Of a DNA stretch of 53,018 bases, positions 25,565-35,662 are shown piece by piece (position 1 is the first letter of the stretch; each line of letters starts with the position of its first letter). Origin of the DNA: Sulfuritalea sp. (GTDB lineage Bacteria; Pseudomonadota; Gammaproteobacteria; Burkholderiales; Rhodocyclaceae); assembly GCA_030696505.1 (NCBI GenBank), contig JAUYSD010000164.1, positions 1 to 53,018 of the forward strand, read 5' to 3'. Made by a program: the position numbers and the translations under genes. The notes under the pieces were generated by a model that saw only the letters and a program-made list of their open reading frames with translations, was not told the DNA's origin and did no database searches.

Positions 25565-26649
25565 TGGAAGCTACCGTCCTCAACCTGCTCGCGGCTGTCT
25601 TCGGTTCGCTGTGGGCGCCGATCTGGAGCCTGATCAAACCGGTCTGGCCGCTGCTGTGGACCCTGGCCAAGATCGTGCTGATCATGGCGCCGCTGCTGCT
25701 GTCGGTGGCCTACCTGACCTTCTGGGAACGCAAGATCATCGGCTGGATGCAGGTCCGCATCGGCCCCAATCGCGTCGGTCCCTGGGGATTGCTGCAGCCG
25801 ATAGCCGACGGCCTCAAGCTGTTCTTCAAGGAAGTCCTGTTCCCCACCGCCGCCGACAAGAAGCTGTTCGTGCTCGGACCGATCATGGCCATCGCACCGG
25901 CTCTCGCCTTGTGGGCGGTGATTCCGTTCTCGCCCGGCTGGGTGCTGGCCAACGTCGATGCCGGCGTGCTGTATCTGCTGGCGATCAGCTCGGTGGGTGT
26001 TTACGGCATCATCATTGCCGGCTGGGCCTCGAACTCCAAGTACCCCTTCTTCGGCGCCATGCGTGCTTCGGCGCAGATGATCTCCTACGAGATCTCGATG
26101 GGCCTGGCGCTGATCACCGTGCTGATGGTCTCGAACAGCCTGAACTTGACCGACATCGTCATGGCCCAGAGCAAGGGCCGCTTCGCCGGCTACGGGATCG
26201 ACGTGCTTTCATGGAACTGGCTGCCGCTGCTGCCGATGTTCGCGGTCTACCTGATTTCCGGCGTCGCCGAAACCAACCGCGCACCGTTCGACGTGGTCGA
26301 GGGCGAATCGGAAATCGTCGCCGGCCACATGGTGGAATATTCGGGCATGGCCTTCGCGATGTTCTTCCTCGCCGAATACGCCAACATGATTCTGATTTCG
26401 GCCATGACCTCGATCTTCTTCCTCGGCGGCTGGTTGTCCCCGGTCGGATTCCTGCCCGACGGATTTCACTGGATGGCGGCAAAGATGGCCGCGATCCTGT
26501 TCTTCTTCCTCTGGATTCGAGCCACCTTTCCGCGCTATCGCTATGACCAGATCATGCGTCTGGGCTGGAAGGTGTTTGTACCGCTGACGCTGATCTGGAT
26601 TCTGGTGGTGGGCGTCTGGATGATGTCGCCGCTGACCATCTGGAAATAG
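25564..26649 (+). CDS. nuoH: NADH-quinone oxidoreductase subunit H
   Basis: 361 residues, eight or so membrane helices. [36 protein letters not shown] is split across the first loop; [20 protein letters not shown] lines the quinone channel. NuoH joins the quinone pocket to the membrane arm. Start at ATG 25564, overlapping the nuoG stop; an upstream extension has no support. Confidence 0.97.
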   Translation: MEATVLNLLAAVFGSLWAPIWSLIKPVWPLLWTLAKIVLIMAPLLLSVAYLTFWERKIIGWMQVRIGPNRVGPWGLLQPIADGLKLFFKEVLFPTAADKKLFVLGPIMAIAPALALWAVIPFSPGWVLANVDAGVLYLLAISSVGVYGIIIAGWASNSKYPFFGAMRASAQMISYEISMGLALITVLMVSNSLNLTDIVMAQSKGRFAGYGIDVLSWNWLPLLPMFAVYLISGVAETNRAPFDVVEGESEIVAGHMVEYSGMAFAMFFLAEYANMILISAMTSIFFLGGWLSPVGFLPDGFHWMAAKMAAILFFFLWIRATFPRYRYDQIMRLGWKVFVPLTLIWILVVGVWMMSPLTIWK

Positions 26650-26664
26650 GACCTGGAGATCACC

Positions 26665-27162
26665 ATGGGTGCAAGAGATTTCATAGGTAGCCTGTTCCTC
26701 AAGGAACTGTTCAAGGGCATGGCGGTGACCGGTCGCTACATGTTCGCGCGCAAGATCACCATTCAGTATCCGGAAGAGAAGACGCCGCAAAGCAACCGCT
26801 TCCGCGGCCTGCATGCCCTGCGCCGCTACCCGAACGGCGAAGAGCGCTGCATTGCCTGCAAGCTGTGCGAGGCGGTGTGTCCGGCGCTGGCCATCACCAT
26901 CGAGTCCGCCGAGCGCGTCGACGCGAAATGGCAAACCTCGCGCCGCACCACGCGCTACGACATCGATCTGACCAAATGCATTTTCTGCGGCTTCTGCGAG
27001 GAAGCCTGTCCGGTCGACGCGATCGTGCAGACCCGCATTTTCGAATATCACGGCGAAAAACGCGGCGATCTCTACTACACCAAGCAGATGCTGCTGGCCG
27101 TGGGTGACAAGAACGAAGCGCAGATCGCTGCCGACCGCGCCCAGGATGCCCCTTACCGCTGA
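26665..27162 (+). CDS. nuoI: NADH-quinone oxidoreductase subunit I
   Basis: 165 residues with two ferredoxin motifs, [13 protein letters not shown] and [16 protein letters not shown], carrying clusters N6a and N6b that link NuoG to Nuo[19 protein letters not shown] precedes them as in the family. GGAG lies 8 nt before the ATG. Confidence 0.97.
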   Translation: MGARDFIGSLFLKELFKGMAVTGRYMFARKITIQYPEEKTPQSNRFRGLHALRRYPNGEERCIACKLCEAVCPALAITIESAERVDAKWQTSRRTTRYDIDLTKCIFCGFCEEACPVDAIVQTRIFEYHGEKRGDLYYTKQMLLAVGDKNEAQIAADRAQDAPYR

Positions 27163-27180
27163 TGCCCCGCTGACCCAGCC

Positions 27181-27816
27181 ATGGAATTCAAGACCCTACT
27201 TTTCTATCTCTTCTCCACAGTGACGGTGGTAGCCGCCTTGCGCGTGATCACGGCCCGCAATCCGGTGCATGCCGCGCTGTTCCTGGTGCTGGCCTTCTTC
27301 AACATGGCAGGGCTGTGGCTGCTGCTGCAGGCCGAGTTCCTGGCGCTGGTGCTGATCATGGTCTATGTCGGCGCCGTGATGGTGCTGTTCCTCTTCGTGG
27401 TGATGATGCTCGACATCAATATCGAGCGCATGCGTCTGGGCTTCTGGAAGCACCTGCCGCTCGGCGCGCTGGTCGGTCTGCTGCTGATCGGCGAGATGGC
27501 GGCGGTGCTGTCGGGCCGCTATTTCGGCCTGGCCAACCTGCCGGCGCACAACCTGCCGGCAAACTACAGCAACACCAAGGAATTGGCGCGGGTGCTGTAC
27601 ACCGAGTATGCCTATCCCTTCGAAATTGCCTCGGTCATCCTGCTGGTGGCCATCATCGTCGCCGTGATGCTGACGCTGCGGCGGCGCAAGGACACCAAGG
27701 CCATGCATCCATCCGACCAGATTGCGGTCAAGGCCAAGGATCGCATGCGCCTGGTCAAGATGGCGCCGGAAGTCGAACTGCCCGCGCCTGCGGCACAACC
27801 AGGGGAAAAGGCATGA
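27181..27816 (+). CDS. nuoJ: NADH-quinone oxidoreductase subunit J
   Basis: 211 residues, five membrane helices with [17 protein letters not shown] and the flexible third helix [18 protein letters not shown] polar C-terminal tail follows. It is part of the proton-translocating membrane arm. It overlaps nuoK by 4 nt. Confidence 0.96.
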   Translation: MEFKTLLFYLFSTVTVVAALRVITARNPVHAALFLVLAFFNMAGLWLLLQAEFLALVLIMVYVGAVMVLFLFVVMMLDINIERMRLGFWKHLPLGALVGLLLIGEMAAVLSGRYFGLANLPAHNLPANYSNTKELARVLYTEYAYPFEIASVILLVAIIVAVMLTLRRRKDTKAMHPSDQIAVKAKDRMRLVKMAPEVELPAPAAQPGEKA

Positions 27817-28118
27817 TCTCGCTGTCGCACTACCTGATCCTGGGCGCCATCCTGTTTGCCATCAGCATCGTCGGCATCTTCCTCAATCGCAAGAACCTGA
27901 TCGTGCTGCTGATGGCCATCGAGCTGATGCTGCTGGCGGTGAATCTCAACTTCGTCGCCTTCTCGCACTACCTCAACGACCTTTCGGGTCAGATCTTCGT
28001 CTTCTTCATCCTTGTGGTGGCGGCCGCCGAGTCGGGCATCGGTCTGGCCATCCTGGTGGTGCTGTTCCGCAATCTGTCGTCCATCGATGTCGAGGATCTC
28101 GACACTCTGAGGGGCTAG
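27813..28118 (+). CDS. nuoK: NADH-quinone oxidoreductase subunit K
   Basis: 101 residues, three helices. The two conserved membrane Glu are in [16 protein letters not shown] and [14 protein letters not shown]. The ATG at 27813 overlaps the nuoJ stop (ATGA). It works with NuoJ in proton transfer. Confidence 0.97.
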   Translation: MISLSHYLILGAILFAISIVGIFLNRKNLIVLLMAIELMLLAVNLNFVAFSHYLNDLSGQIFVFFILVVAAAESGIGLAILVVLFRNLSSIDVEDLDTLRG

Positions 28119-28125
28119 TCGGACC

Positions 28126-30159
28126 ATGGGCATGAAAACTCTCTATCTGCTGGTTCCCCTGGCCCCGCTGGCCGGCGCCATCCTCGCCGGCTTCTTCGGC
28201 AAGATCCTGGGCCGCACCGGCGCGCACACGGTGACGACGCTCGGTGTCGCCATCGCCTTCCTGCTCTCGGTGCTGATCTTCCAGGACGTGCAGGCCGGCC
28301 ATGTGTTCAACGGCGCCGTCTACACATGGATGGAATCGGGCGGCCTGAAGCTGGAGATCGGCTTCCTGATCGACCAGCTGACCGTGCTGATGATGCTCGT
28401 CGTCACCTTCGTCTCGCTCATGGTGCATGTGTACACCATCGGCTACATGGCGCACGACGAGGACAACTGGCCGGCCGACAGCAAGGCCGGCACCAACAGC
28501 TACCAGCGCTTCTTCAGCTACATCTCGCTGTTCACCTTCTCCATGCTGATGCTGGTGATGGCGAACAACTTCGTCCAGCTGTTCTTCGGCTGGGAGGCGG
28601 TGGGTCTGGTGTCCTACCTGCTGATCGGCTTCTGGTCGGTGCGACCGACCGCGATCTACGCCAACCTCAAGGCCTTCCTGGTCAACCGCGTCGGCGACTT
28701 CGGCTTCCTGCTCGGCATCGGCCTGATCGCCGCCTACGCCGGCAGCCTCGACTACGCCACGGTGTTCGCCAAGCGCAACGAACTGGCCCTGGTCACCGCG
28801 GCGGTCACCGGCTGGCCGCTGATCACCGCCATCTGCATCTGCCTGTTCATCGGTGCCATGGGCAAGTCGGCGCAGTTCCCGCTGCATGTCTGGCTGCCCG
28901 ATTCGATGGAAGGCCCGACCCCGATCTCCGCCCTGATCCACGCTGCGACCATGGTCACGGCCGGTATCTTCATGGTCTCGCGCATGTCGCCGCTGTTCGA
29001 GCTATCCGACACGGCGCTGTCCTTCGTCATCGTGATCGGCGGCATCACGTGCCTGTTCATGGCCCTGATCGCCATCGTGCAGACCGACGTCAAGCGCGTC
29101 GTCGCCTACTCGACCCTCTCGCAGCTTGGCTACATGACCATGGCGCTGGGCGCCTCGGCCTACTCGGTGGCGATCTTCCACCTCATGACGCACGCCTTCT
29201 TCAAGGCCGTGCTGTTCCTCGGCGCTGGCTCGGTGATCATCGCCATGCATCACGAGCAGGACATGCGCAAGATGGGCGGCCTGCGCAAGTACATGCCCAT
29301 CACCTACGCCACGATGCTGATCGGCGCCATCGCCAACGCCGGCCTGCCGCCCTTCGCCGGCTTCTTTTCCAAAGATTCGATCATCGAGGCCGTGCATCTG
29401 TCCCAGGTGCCTGGCGCCGGCTTCGCCTACTTCTGCGCCCTGGCCGCGGTCTTCGTCGGCGGCCTGTACTCCTTCCGCCTGATTTTCTTCACCTTCCATG
29501 GCAAGGAACGCTTCCGCGAGGCGGCGCATGACGCGCACGGCCACGATGCGCACCACGACGACCACCATGGTCACCATGGTTCCGTCGAGCCGCACGAGTC
29601 GCCCAAGGTCGTCACCGTGCCGCTGATCCTGCTCGCCATCCCGGCGATTGCCTCGGGCTGGCTGATCGGCTCGGTGCTCTACGGCAACTGGTTCGGCACC
29701 TCGATCACCATCGCCGAGGTGCACCAGGGCATGGCGACCATGGCCCACGAGTTCCATGGCGTGTTCGGCATGATGGCGCATGGCGTCACCACGTTGCCCT
29801 TCTGGCTGGCACTGTCGGGTGCGGCCACGGCCTGGTACCTGTATATCGTGCGCCCGGACCTGCCGGCGGTGATCAAGCAGAAGTCCGGCGTGCTGGCGAC
29901 CATACTCGAAGAGAAATACGGCTTCGACCGCTTCAACGACTGGTTCTTCGCCGGCGGCGCGCGCCTGCTCGGCCGCGGCCTGTGGAAGGGCGGCGACCAG
30001 GTCCTGATCGACGGCGTCATGGTCAATGGCTCGGCGGCCGCGGTGGGCTGGATTTCCGGACTGGTGCGCCTGTTCCAGACCGGGCGCATCTACCAGTACG
30101 CTTTCGGCATGATCTTCGGCGTCTTCGCGCTGCTGACGTTCTGGTTCGCCAGGGCCTGA
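28126..30159 (+). CDS. nuoL: NADH-quinone oxidoreductase subunit L (antiporter-like)
   Basis: 677 residues, about 16 membrane helices including the long lateral helix at the C-terminus. Pump residues lie in FFGWEAVGLVSYLLIGFW and MGKSAQFPLHVWLPDSMEGP. A His/Asp-rich cytoplasmic loop (residues about 465-490, many HDAHHDDHHGHHG-type repeats) is conspicuous and may bind metal; similar loops occur in other NuoL proteins. It starts 7 nt after nuoK. Confidence 0.97.
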   Translation: MGMKTLYLLVPLAPLAGAILAGFFGKILGRTGAHTVTTLGVAIAFLLSVLIFQDVQAGHVFNGAVYTWMESGGLKLEIGFLIDQLTVLMMLVVTFVSLMVHVYTIGYMAHDEDNWPADSKAGTNSYQRFFSYISLFTFSMLMLVMANNFVQLFFGWEAVGLVSYLLIGFWSVRPTAIYANLKAFLVNRVGDFGFLLGIGLIAAYAGSLDYATVFAKRNELALVTAAVTGWPLITAICICLFIGAMGKSAQFPLHVWLPDSMEGPTPISALIHAATMVTAGIFMVSRMSPLFELSDTALSFVIVIGGITCLFMALIAIVQTDVKRVVAYSTLSQLGYMTMALGASAYSVAIFHLMTHAFFKAVLFLGAGSVIIAMHHEQDMRKMGGLRKYMPITYATMLIGAIANAGLPPFAGFFSKDSIIEAVHLSQVPGAGFAYFCALAAVFVGGLYSFRLIFFTFHGKERFREAAHDAHGHDAHHDDHHGHHGSVEPHESPKVVTVPLILLAIPAIASGWLIGSVLYGNWFGTSITIAEVHQGMATMAHEFHGVFGMMAHGVTTLPFWLALSGAATAWYLYIVRPDLPAVIKQKSGVLATILEEKYGFDRFNDWFFAGGARLLGRGLWKGGDQVLIDGVMVNGSAAAVGWISGLVRLFQTGRIYQYAFGMIFGVFALLTFWFARA

Positions 30160-30199
30160 TGCAATGACACGCACACCGGTCTGATGGAATATTAATCCG

Positions 30200-31675
30200 A
30201 TGAAATCGCAACTCCTGAGTCTCGCAATCTGGGTGCCGATCCTGGGCGCTCTGCCGGTGTTCTGGCTCGGCTCCGAGCGCCGCACCCTGGTGCGCTGGCT
30301 GTCGCTGGCCGTGGCGATCGCCGGTTTCCTGGTCACCATCCCGCTCTATACCGGTTTCGACACCAGCACCGCCGGCATGCAGTTCTTCGAACAGGTGCCG
30401 TGGATCACCCGCTTCAACGTCCAGTACATGCTCGGGGTCGACGGCATTTCGATGCCCTTCATCCTGCTCAACAGCCTGATCACGGTATTGGTGGTGCTGG
30501 CCGGCTGGGAAGTCATCGAAGAAAAGCAGGCGCAGTACATGGGCGCCTTCCTCGTCATGTCAGGCCTCATGAACGGGATTTTCTGCGCGCTCGACGGCGT
30601 GCTGTTCTACGTCTTCTTCGAAGCCTCGCTGATCCCGATGTACATCATCATCGGCGCCTGGGGCGGCCCGAACCGCGTCTATGCGGCAATCAAGTTCTTC
30701 CTCTATACGCTGCTCGGTTCGCTGTTGATGCTGGTGGCGCTGATCTGGCTGTTCCTCGAGTCCGGCGGCAGCTTCAACATCCTCGACTGGCACCATCTGC
30801 GCATCGGCATGGCGCCGCAGATCCTGATTTTCATCGCCTTCCTGGTCTCCTTCGCGGTCAAGGTGCCGATGTGGCCGGTGCATACCTGGTTGCCCGACGC
30901 CCACGTCGAGGCGCCCACCGGCGGTTCGGTGGTGCTGGCCGCGATCGCCCTGAAGCTCGGCGCCTACGGTTTTGTGCGGTTCTCGCTGCCCATCGTGCCC
31001 GACGCCAGTCATCACCTGGCGCCGCTGATGATCGCCCTGAGCCTGATCGCCGTGATCTACATCGGTTTCGTGGCGCTGGTGCAGACCGACATGAAGAAGT
31101 TGATCGCCTACTCGTCGATCTCGCACATGGGTTTCGTCACCCTCGGCTTCTTCATCTTCAACCAGATCGGCATCGAAGGCGCCCTGGTGCAGATGATCTC
31201 CCACGGCTTCGTTTCGGCGGCGATGTTCCTTTGCGTCGGCGTCATGTATGACCGCATGCATTCGCGCATGATCGCCGACTACGGCGGTGTGGTGAATACC
31301 ATGCCGAAATTTGCCGCGCTGTTCATCTTCTTCGCCATGGCCAACTCCGGCCTGCCGGCCACGTCCGGTTTCGTCGGCGAGTTCATGGTGATCCTGGGCG
31401 CCATCAAGTTCAATTTCTGGGTCGGCTTCGCTGCCGCCACCACCTTGATCCTCGGCGCCGCCTACACGCTGTGGATGATCAAACGCGTGGTCTTCGGCGC
31501 AGTCGCCAACGACCACGTGGCCAAGCTGAAGGACATCGGCGGCCGCGAGTTCCTGGTGCTCGGCCTGCTGGCGGTCTGCGTCCTGGCCATGGGCCTCTAT
31601 CCTTTCCCCTTCACCGAGGTGATGCACGCTTCGGTGGATAACCTGCTCAAGCACGTTGCGATGAGCAAACTATGA
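30200..31675 (+). CDS. nuoM: NADH-quinone oxidoreductase subunit M (antiporter-like)
   Basis: 491 residues, about 14 membrane helices. Key Glu in FFEASLIPMYIIIGAWGG, and VKVPMWPVHTWLPDAHVEAPTGGSV holds the pump Lys region. It is one of three proton-pumping subunits. A 40-nt gap separates it from nuoL, with no obvious ribosome site. Confidence 0.97.
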   Translation: MKSQLLSLAIWVPILGALPVFWLGSERRTLVRWLSLAVAIAGFLVTIPLYTGFDTSTAGMQFFEQVPWITRFNVQYMLGVDGISMPFILLNSLITVLVVLAGWEVIEEKQAQYMGAFLVMSGLMNGIFCALDGVLFYVFFEASLIPMYIIIGAWGGPNRVYAAIKFFLYTLLGSLLMLVALIWLFLESGGSFNILDWHHLRIGMAPQILIFIAFLVSFAVKVPMWPVHTWLPDAHVEAPTGGSVVLAAIALKLGAYGFVRFSLPIVPDASHHLAPLMIALSLIAVIYIGFVALVQTDMKKLIAYSSISHMGFVTLGFFIFNQIGIEGALVQMISHGFVSAAMFLCVGVMYDRMHSRMIADYGGVVNTMPKFAALFIFFAMANSGLPATSGFVGEFMVILGAIKFNFWVGFAAATTLILGAAYTLWMIKRVVFGAVANDHVAKLKDIGGREFLVLGLLAVCVLAMGLYPFPFTEVMHASVDNLLKHVAMSKL

Positions 31676-31709
31676 TGAATCGTCCTATCCGATCCGGCCA
31701 CACGCGCTT

Positions 31710-31744
31710 TGCGTGCCTGGAATTCCGCTTCGCGGGCAGGCAAC
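31710..31744 (+). repeat. REP-like 35-nt hairpin element, copy H1
   Basis: Inner stem CCGC-TTC-GCGG (31725-31735) and outer stem GCCTG/CAGGC. It fills the 90-nt nuoM-nuoN gap, the only sizeable gap in the second half of the operon. Confidence 0.65.
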
Positions 31745-31765
31745 AAGAGAGACACGAGAGAAGCG

Positions 31766-33247
31766 ATGCTGAATAATTTCGTGATGCCCGACCTGTACCC
31801 GGCGGCGCCGGAGATTTTTCTCCTGCTGATGTCCTTCCTGGTGCTGTTCGTCGACCTGGTCTTTGGTGCCACCCACCGCTGGATCGCGGCCATGCTGACC
31901 GTGATCACCCTGCTCGGCTGCGCCGCGCTCACCTTGGTGACCTCCGACGGACAGACGACGCTGACCTTCAGCAACATGTTCGTCGACGACCTGCTGTCGG
32001 ACTTCCTCAAGCTGATGAGCTACCTCGCCGTGATCATGATGCTGGTCTACAGCCGGCAGTACCTGGGCGACCGCGGCCTCGACCGGGGCGAGTTCTACGT
32101 CCTGGTGCTCTACGCCACGCTGGGCATGATGGTGATGATCTCGGCCGCCAGCCTGCTGACCATGTATCTCGGTCTGGAACTGATGTCGCTTTCGCTCTAC
32201 GGCCTGGTCGCCATCGATCGCGAATCGCGGCGCGCCACCGAGGCGGCGATGAAGTATTTCGTGCTCGGTGCGCTGGCCTCGGGCCTGCTGCTCTACGGCA
32301 TGTCGATGATCTATGGCGCCACCGGCAGCCTGGAAATCGGCGGCGTGGCGCAGGCGCTGTATCAGGGCCACTCGGAAAAGCCGGTGCTGGTCTTCGGCCT
32401 GGTCTTCCTCGTCGCCGGCATCGCCTTCAAGCTGGGCCTGGTGCCCTTCCACATGTGGATTCCCGACGTGTATCACGGCGCACCGACGGCCGTGACCATG
32501 TTCATCGGTTCCGCACCGAAGCTCGCCGCCTTCGCCATGGCCTTGCGCCTGCTGGTGTATGGGCTGTTCGGGCTGGCGATGGACTGGCAGAAGATGCTGC
32601 TGATCATGGCCGTGCTCTCCATCGGTCTGGGCAATCTGGCGGCCATCGCACAGACCAACATCAAGCGCATGCTGGCCTACTCGGCGATTTCGCACATGGG
32701 CTACATGGTGCTGGGCCTGATGGCTGGCGTGATCGGCGGCCAGATCGACCCCTTCACGGCGGTCAATGCCTACAGCTCTGCGCTGTATTACACCGTGGCC
32801 TACGTGCTGATGTCGCTCGGCGCCTTCGGCATGGTGCTGCTGCTGTCGCGTGCCGGCTACGAAGCCGAGAACCTGGAAGACTTCAAGGGCCTTAACCAGC
32901 GCAGTCCGTGGTTCGCCGCGATGATGCTGATCATCATGTTCTCGATGGCCGGCATTCCCTTCTTCATCGGTTTCTTCGCCAAGTTCGCCGTGCTGCTGGC
33001 GGCGATCAAGGCGGGCTACACGGCGGTCGCCGTGGTCGCCGTGATGTTCTCGCTGGTGGGCGCCTTCTACTACCTGCGCGTGGTCAAGCTGATGTATTTC
33101 GACGCGCCGGTCGATTCGGCACCGATCGCCGCCGGCCTCGACCTGCGTGTGATGCTATCGCTCAACGGCCTGGCCATCGCCGCCTTCGGTCTGTTCCCCG
33201 ACGCGGTGATGCTGGTCTGTACCACCACCCTGATGCGTTCGCTCTAG
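31766..33247 (+). CDS. nuoN: NADH-quinone oxidoreductase subunit N (antiporter-like)
   Basis: 493 residues from ATG 31766, preceded by GAGAG. About 14 membrane helices; [16 protein letters not shown] and [21 protein letters not shown] carry the pump Glu and Lys. A longer frame reading through the hairpin element is possible but adds a non-family N-terminus. It is the last gene of the operon, followed by GC-rich hairpins. Confidence 0.96.
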   Translation: MLNNFVMPDLYPAAPEIFLLLMSFLVLFVDLVFGATHRWIAAMLTVITLLGCAALTLVTSDGQTTLTFSNMFVDDLLSDFLKLMSYLAVIMMLVYSRQYLGDRGLDRGEFYVLVLYATLGMMVMISAASLLTMYLGLELMSLSLYGLVAIDRESRRATEAAMKYFVLGALASGLLLYGMSMIYGATGSLEIGGVAQALYQGHSEKPVLVFGLVFLVAGIAFKLGLVPFHMWIPDVYHGAPTAVTMFIGSAPKLAAFAMALRLLVYGLFGLAMDWQKMLLIMAVLSIGLGNLAAIAQTNIKRMLAYSAISHMGYMVLGLMAGVIGGQIDPFTAVNAYSSALYYTVAYVLMSLGAFGMVLLLSRAGYEAENLEDFKGLNQRSPWFAAMMLIIMFSMAGIPFFIGFFAKFAVLLAAIKAGYTAVAVVAVMFSLVGAFYYLRVVKLMYFDAPVDSAPIAAGLDLRVMLSLNGLAIAAFGLFPDAVMLVCTTTLMRSL

Positions 33248-33250
33248 GCT

Positions 33251-33274
33251 GCGCGCCTGCCGGCGCGCAAGTTT
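33251..33274 (+). terminator. Likely terminator of the nuo operon
   Basis: Stem GCGCGCC/GGCGCGC with loop TGCC, followed by AAGTTT. A second stem (CCGGCGG/CCGCCGG, 33275-33301) and a third perfect 10-bp stem (33321-33345) follow at the end of the facing gene. T-runs are short. Confidence 0.5.
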
Positions 33275-33323
33275 CCGGCGGAGCCGTCAGGCGCCGCCGG
33301 CACCTCCGATCCTGCAGTCTGCG

Positions 33324-33779
33324 CTACGCGGCTTTCGCGTAGCGCTCTTTCGCGGCCCTGGCCTCCGCCGCTTCCTGCGGCGAATACGCCTTGCCCGACC
33401 ACAGCATGCGATAGGCGATCTCCTCGTTGCCGTTCTCGCACAGTTTCAGCACCTGGCGGAACAGCGGCTGGAAGGTCTCGCTGCGGTGCGAAGCTTCGTG
33501 CTGGTCAAAGGATTCCCAGAAGGTGATGATCAGCGCCTCGCGCTCCTGCAGCGGACTCGCCACGGCCTGGCCGAGGGTGCTGCCTTCGTTGGAAACCTGG
33601 CCGCTGTTGAGCACCACCATGCCGCCGAGAAAACCCGTTTCGGAATGATAGGTTTTTACGTTCTCGCAGAGCACCGCAACCCGTTCTTCGAGGTCGTCGA
33701 TGGTATATCCTTGGCGCAGCAGCACGCGGTTGATGGTCACCACGCCGTCGCCGTTCAATCCCGGAATCAAGCCTGACAT
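33324..33779 (-). CDS. Antibiotic-biosynthesis-monooxygenase-like protein
   Basis: 151 residues from the ATG at 33779, which has GGAGG at a good distance; an in-frame ATG at 33797 lies before that site. The segment ALIITFWESFDQHEASHR resembles the ABM (dimeric alpha-beta barrel) domain found in small haem-degrading or quinone-modifying monooxygenases. The first 75 residues and the Ala-rich C-terminal tail are not recognised. The stop codon is within a perfect 10-bp hairpin. Function unknown. Confidence 0.65.
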   Translation of the reverse strand: MSGLIPGLNGDGVVTINRVLLRQGYTIDDLEERVAVLCENVKTYHSETGFLGGMVVLNSGQVSNEGSTLGQAVASPLQEREALIITFWESFDQHEASHRSETFQPLFRQVLKLCENGNEEIAYRMLWSGKAYSPQEAAEARAAKERYAKAA

Positions 33780-33864
33780 ATGAGCCTCCTGTATCAATGA
33801 TGGCTAATATAAGATGGCGCCCGAAAACAAAAGTTCAAGTATCAATTATTTCCCTAACCGCACT

Positions 33865-34428
33865 ATGGATGATGCCGACCTGATCGAACACACCGTCGCC
33901 AGCGAGCCGGTTTTTGACGGCAAGCTGCTGCATGTGCGACGCGACACCGTGCGCCTGCCCAACGGCCACGAAACCCTGCGCGAGTGGATCGCCCATCCGG
34001 GTGCGGTGGTGGTCATCGCCGCGCTGGACAATGGCAAGCTGCTGTTCGAACGGCAGTTCCGTTATCCGCTGCAACGCATCTTCGTCGAGCTGCCGGCCGG
34101 CAAGATCGATCCGGACGAACATCCGCTCGACACCGCCAAGCGCGAACTGCGCGAGGAGACCGGCCATCAGGCGAAGTTCTGGCGCCATCTGGGCACCATG
34201 CATCCCTGCATCGGCTATTCCGACGAACGCATCGAAATCTTCTGGGCCCATGGCCTGATCTACGTCGGCCACCAGCGCGATCACGGCGAGTTTCTTGAAG
34301 TCGTTGAAATGAGCGTCGCCGAAGCGATCCTGGCCGTGCGCGACGGCGAGATCACCGACGGCAAGACCATCAGCGCCCTGATGTGGGCGGACAAGATAGC
34401 CTCCGGCGCCTGGCCTGCTCCCGAATGA
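33865..34428 (+). CDS. NUDIX hydrolase, ADP-ribose pyrophosphatase type
   Basis: 187 residues from ATG 33865. A complete NUDIX box runs from GKIDPDE through the REL-REETG segment. An N-terminal part VFDGKLLHVRRDTVRLPNG and YPLQRIFVELPAGKID match the ADP-ribose pyrophosphatase (NudF-like) group, which splits ADP-ribose to AMP and ribose phosphate. An ATG at 33814 would add 17 residues that do not look like the family. Its TGA overlaps the sensor-kinase ATG. Confidence 0.85.
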   Translation: MDDADLIEHTVASEPVFDGKLLHVRRDTVRLPNGHETLREWIAHPGAVVVIAALDNGKLLFERQFRYPLQRIFVELPAGKIDPDEHPLDTAKRELREETGHQAKFWRHLGTMHPCIGYSDERIEIFWAHGLIYVGHQRDHGEFLEVVEMSVAEAILAVRDGEITDGKTISALMWADKIASGAWPAPE

Positions 34429-35660
34429 ACAAGATCAACCAAACCGGCGCCATACCTTTCCACGCCGAACTCGATCTCGATCCGTCCGGCGGTCACACCC
34501 TGGAGGCGCTGCATGTCCTCGCCGAAATCTCCAGCACGCTGGCCGACGAGGATGATCTCGACGAGCTGCTGGGTCGATTCCTCGGTACCATGATCCGCCT
34601 GGCCAAGGCCGACGCCGGGGTGGTGCGGGTGCTGACCAGTGACGGCAAGCATTTGCGCATGGTCGCCTCGCGCGGCCTGCCGCCGGCGGTGGTCGAAAGG
34701 GAGCGCCTGGTCTCGCGCGACTGCGGCCTGTGCGGCATTGCCATCGGCCAGAACCGGCCCTTGTTCGACATCGACCTGAAAGCTTGCGACGCGCGTACCG
34801 GCGGCGAGTTCTTCAAGACCGGCTGCCAGGCCATGGTGGTGGTCCCGTTGCAGACTGCCGGCCGCCTGCTCGGCACCTACAACCTGTTCCTGCCGGAAGC
34901 CTTCGAACTGCCCGAGGAAGTCGCGCTGCTGTTCCGTTCGATCGGCGAGCATCTCGGCATGGCGCTGGAGAACGCGCGCCTCAAGCGCGAAAACCTGCGC
35001 ATTGTGCTGACCAGCGAACGGCAGATGATGGCCGCCGAAATCCACGATTCGCTGGCGCAGACCCTGGCCTACATGAAAATGCGCATGGCCATGCTCAACG
35101 ATGCGATCGCCGACCAGTCGCTCGAGCGCACCGCGAAATACGCCGGCGACGTCGGCCAGGCACTGGACGATGCCTACGGCCACCTGCGCGAGCTGCTGGT
35201 GCAGTTCCGCAGCCGGATGGACCCGATGGGCCTCGAACATGCGCTGCAGGGTCTGGCCTGCGGCTTCCAGGAGCGCACCGGCATCGCCCTGCGCTACGAC
35301 AACAAGCTGACCGACCTGCGCCTGCCGCCGGAACAGGAAAGCCAGGTCTTTCACATCCTGCAGGAAGCGCTGGCCAACGTCGCCCGCCATTCCGGGGCCA
35401 CCGAAGCCAGCATGACACTGGAAGCGGCCGGCGACTATTACAATGCCACGGTCGAAGACAATGGCCGCGGCGGCCAGGGCTTCTTCGCCATCGCCAATCG
35501 CGTCGGCGGCTTCGAGGAGCATCCCGCCCTGCGCGATCACTTCGGGCTTGCCATCATGCGCGAGCGCGCGCAGAAAATCGGCGGCCGTCTCGAAGTCGTC
35601 AATCTGCCGCAGGGCGGTTTCCGCGTCAGACTCAGCTTTCCGCCGGGAGGGGGCGTTTAG
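34425..35660 (+). CDS. NarX-type soluble sensor histidine kinase with GAF domain
   Basis: 411 residues without membrane segments. A GAF domain (about 40-180) is followed by the HisKA_3 dimerisation helix with the phospho-accepting His207 (AEIHDSLAQTLAY), then an ATPase domain with N box EALANVARHSGA and VEDNGRG. The GAF carries four Cys (100, 103, 121, 134) in a CX2CX17CX12C pattern that could hold an iron-sulfur cluster or act as a thiol switch. The response regulator follows immediately. The signal is unknown; the family senses nitrate, oxygen or redox state. Confidence 0.85.
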   Translation: MNKINQTGAIPFHAELDLDPSGGHTLEALHVLAEISSTLADEDDLDELLGRFLGTMIRLAKADAGVVRVLTSDGKHLRMVASRGLPPAVVERERLVSRDCGLCGIAIGQNRPLFDIDLKACDARTGGEFFKTGCQAMVVVPLQTAGRLLGTYNLFLPEAFELPEEVALLFRSIGEHLGMALENARLKRENLRIVLTSERQMMAAEIHDSLAQTLAYMKMRMAMLNDAIADQSLERTAKYAGDVGQALDDAYGHLRELLVQFRSRMDPMGLEHALQGLACGFQERTGIALRYDNKLTDLRLPPEQESQVFHILQEALANVARHSGATEASMTLEAAGDYYNATVEDNGRGGQGFFAIANRVGGFEEHPALRDHFGLAIMRERAQKIGGRLEVVNLPQGGFRVRLSFPPGGGV

Positions 35661-35662
35661 GC

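Noticed and set aside
29520-29600. His-rich stretch in nuoL as an insertion
   Set aside because: His-rich cytoplasmic loops are common at this place in NuoL; no sign of a foreign insertion.
31709-31765. Extended nuoN start reading through the hairpin element
   Set aside because: The added residues come from the repeat; ATG 31766 has a ribosome site and gives the family N-terminus.
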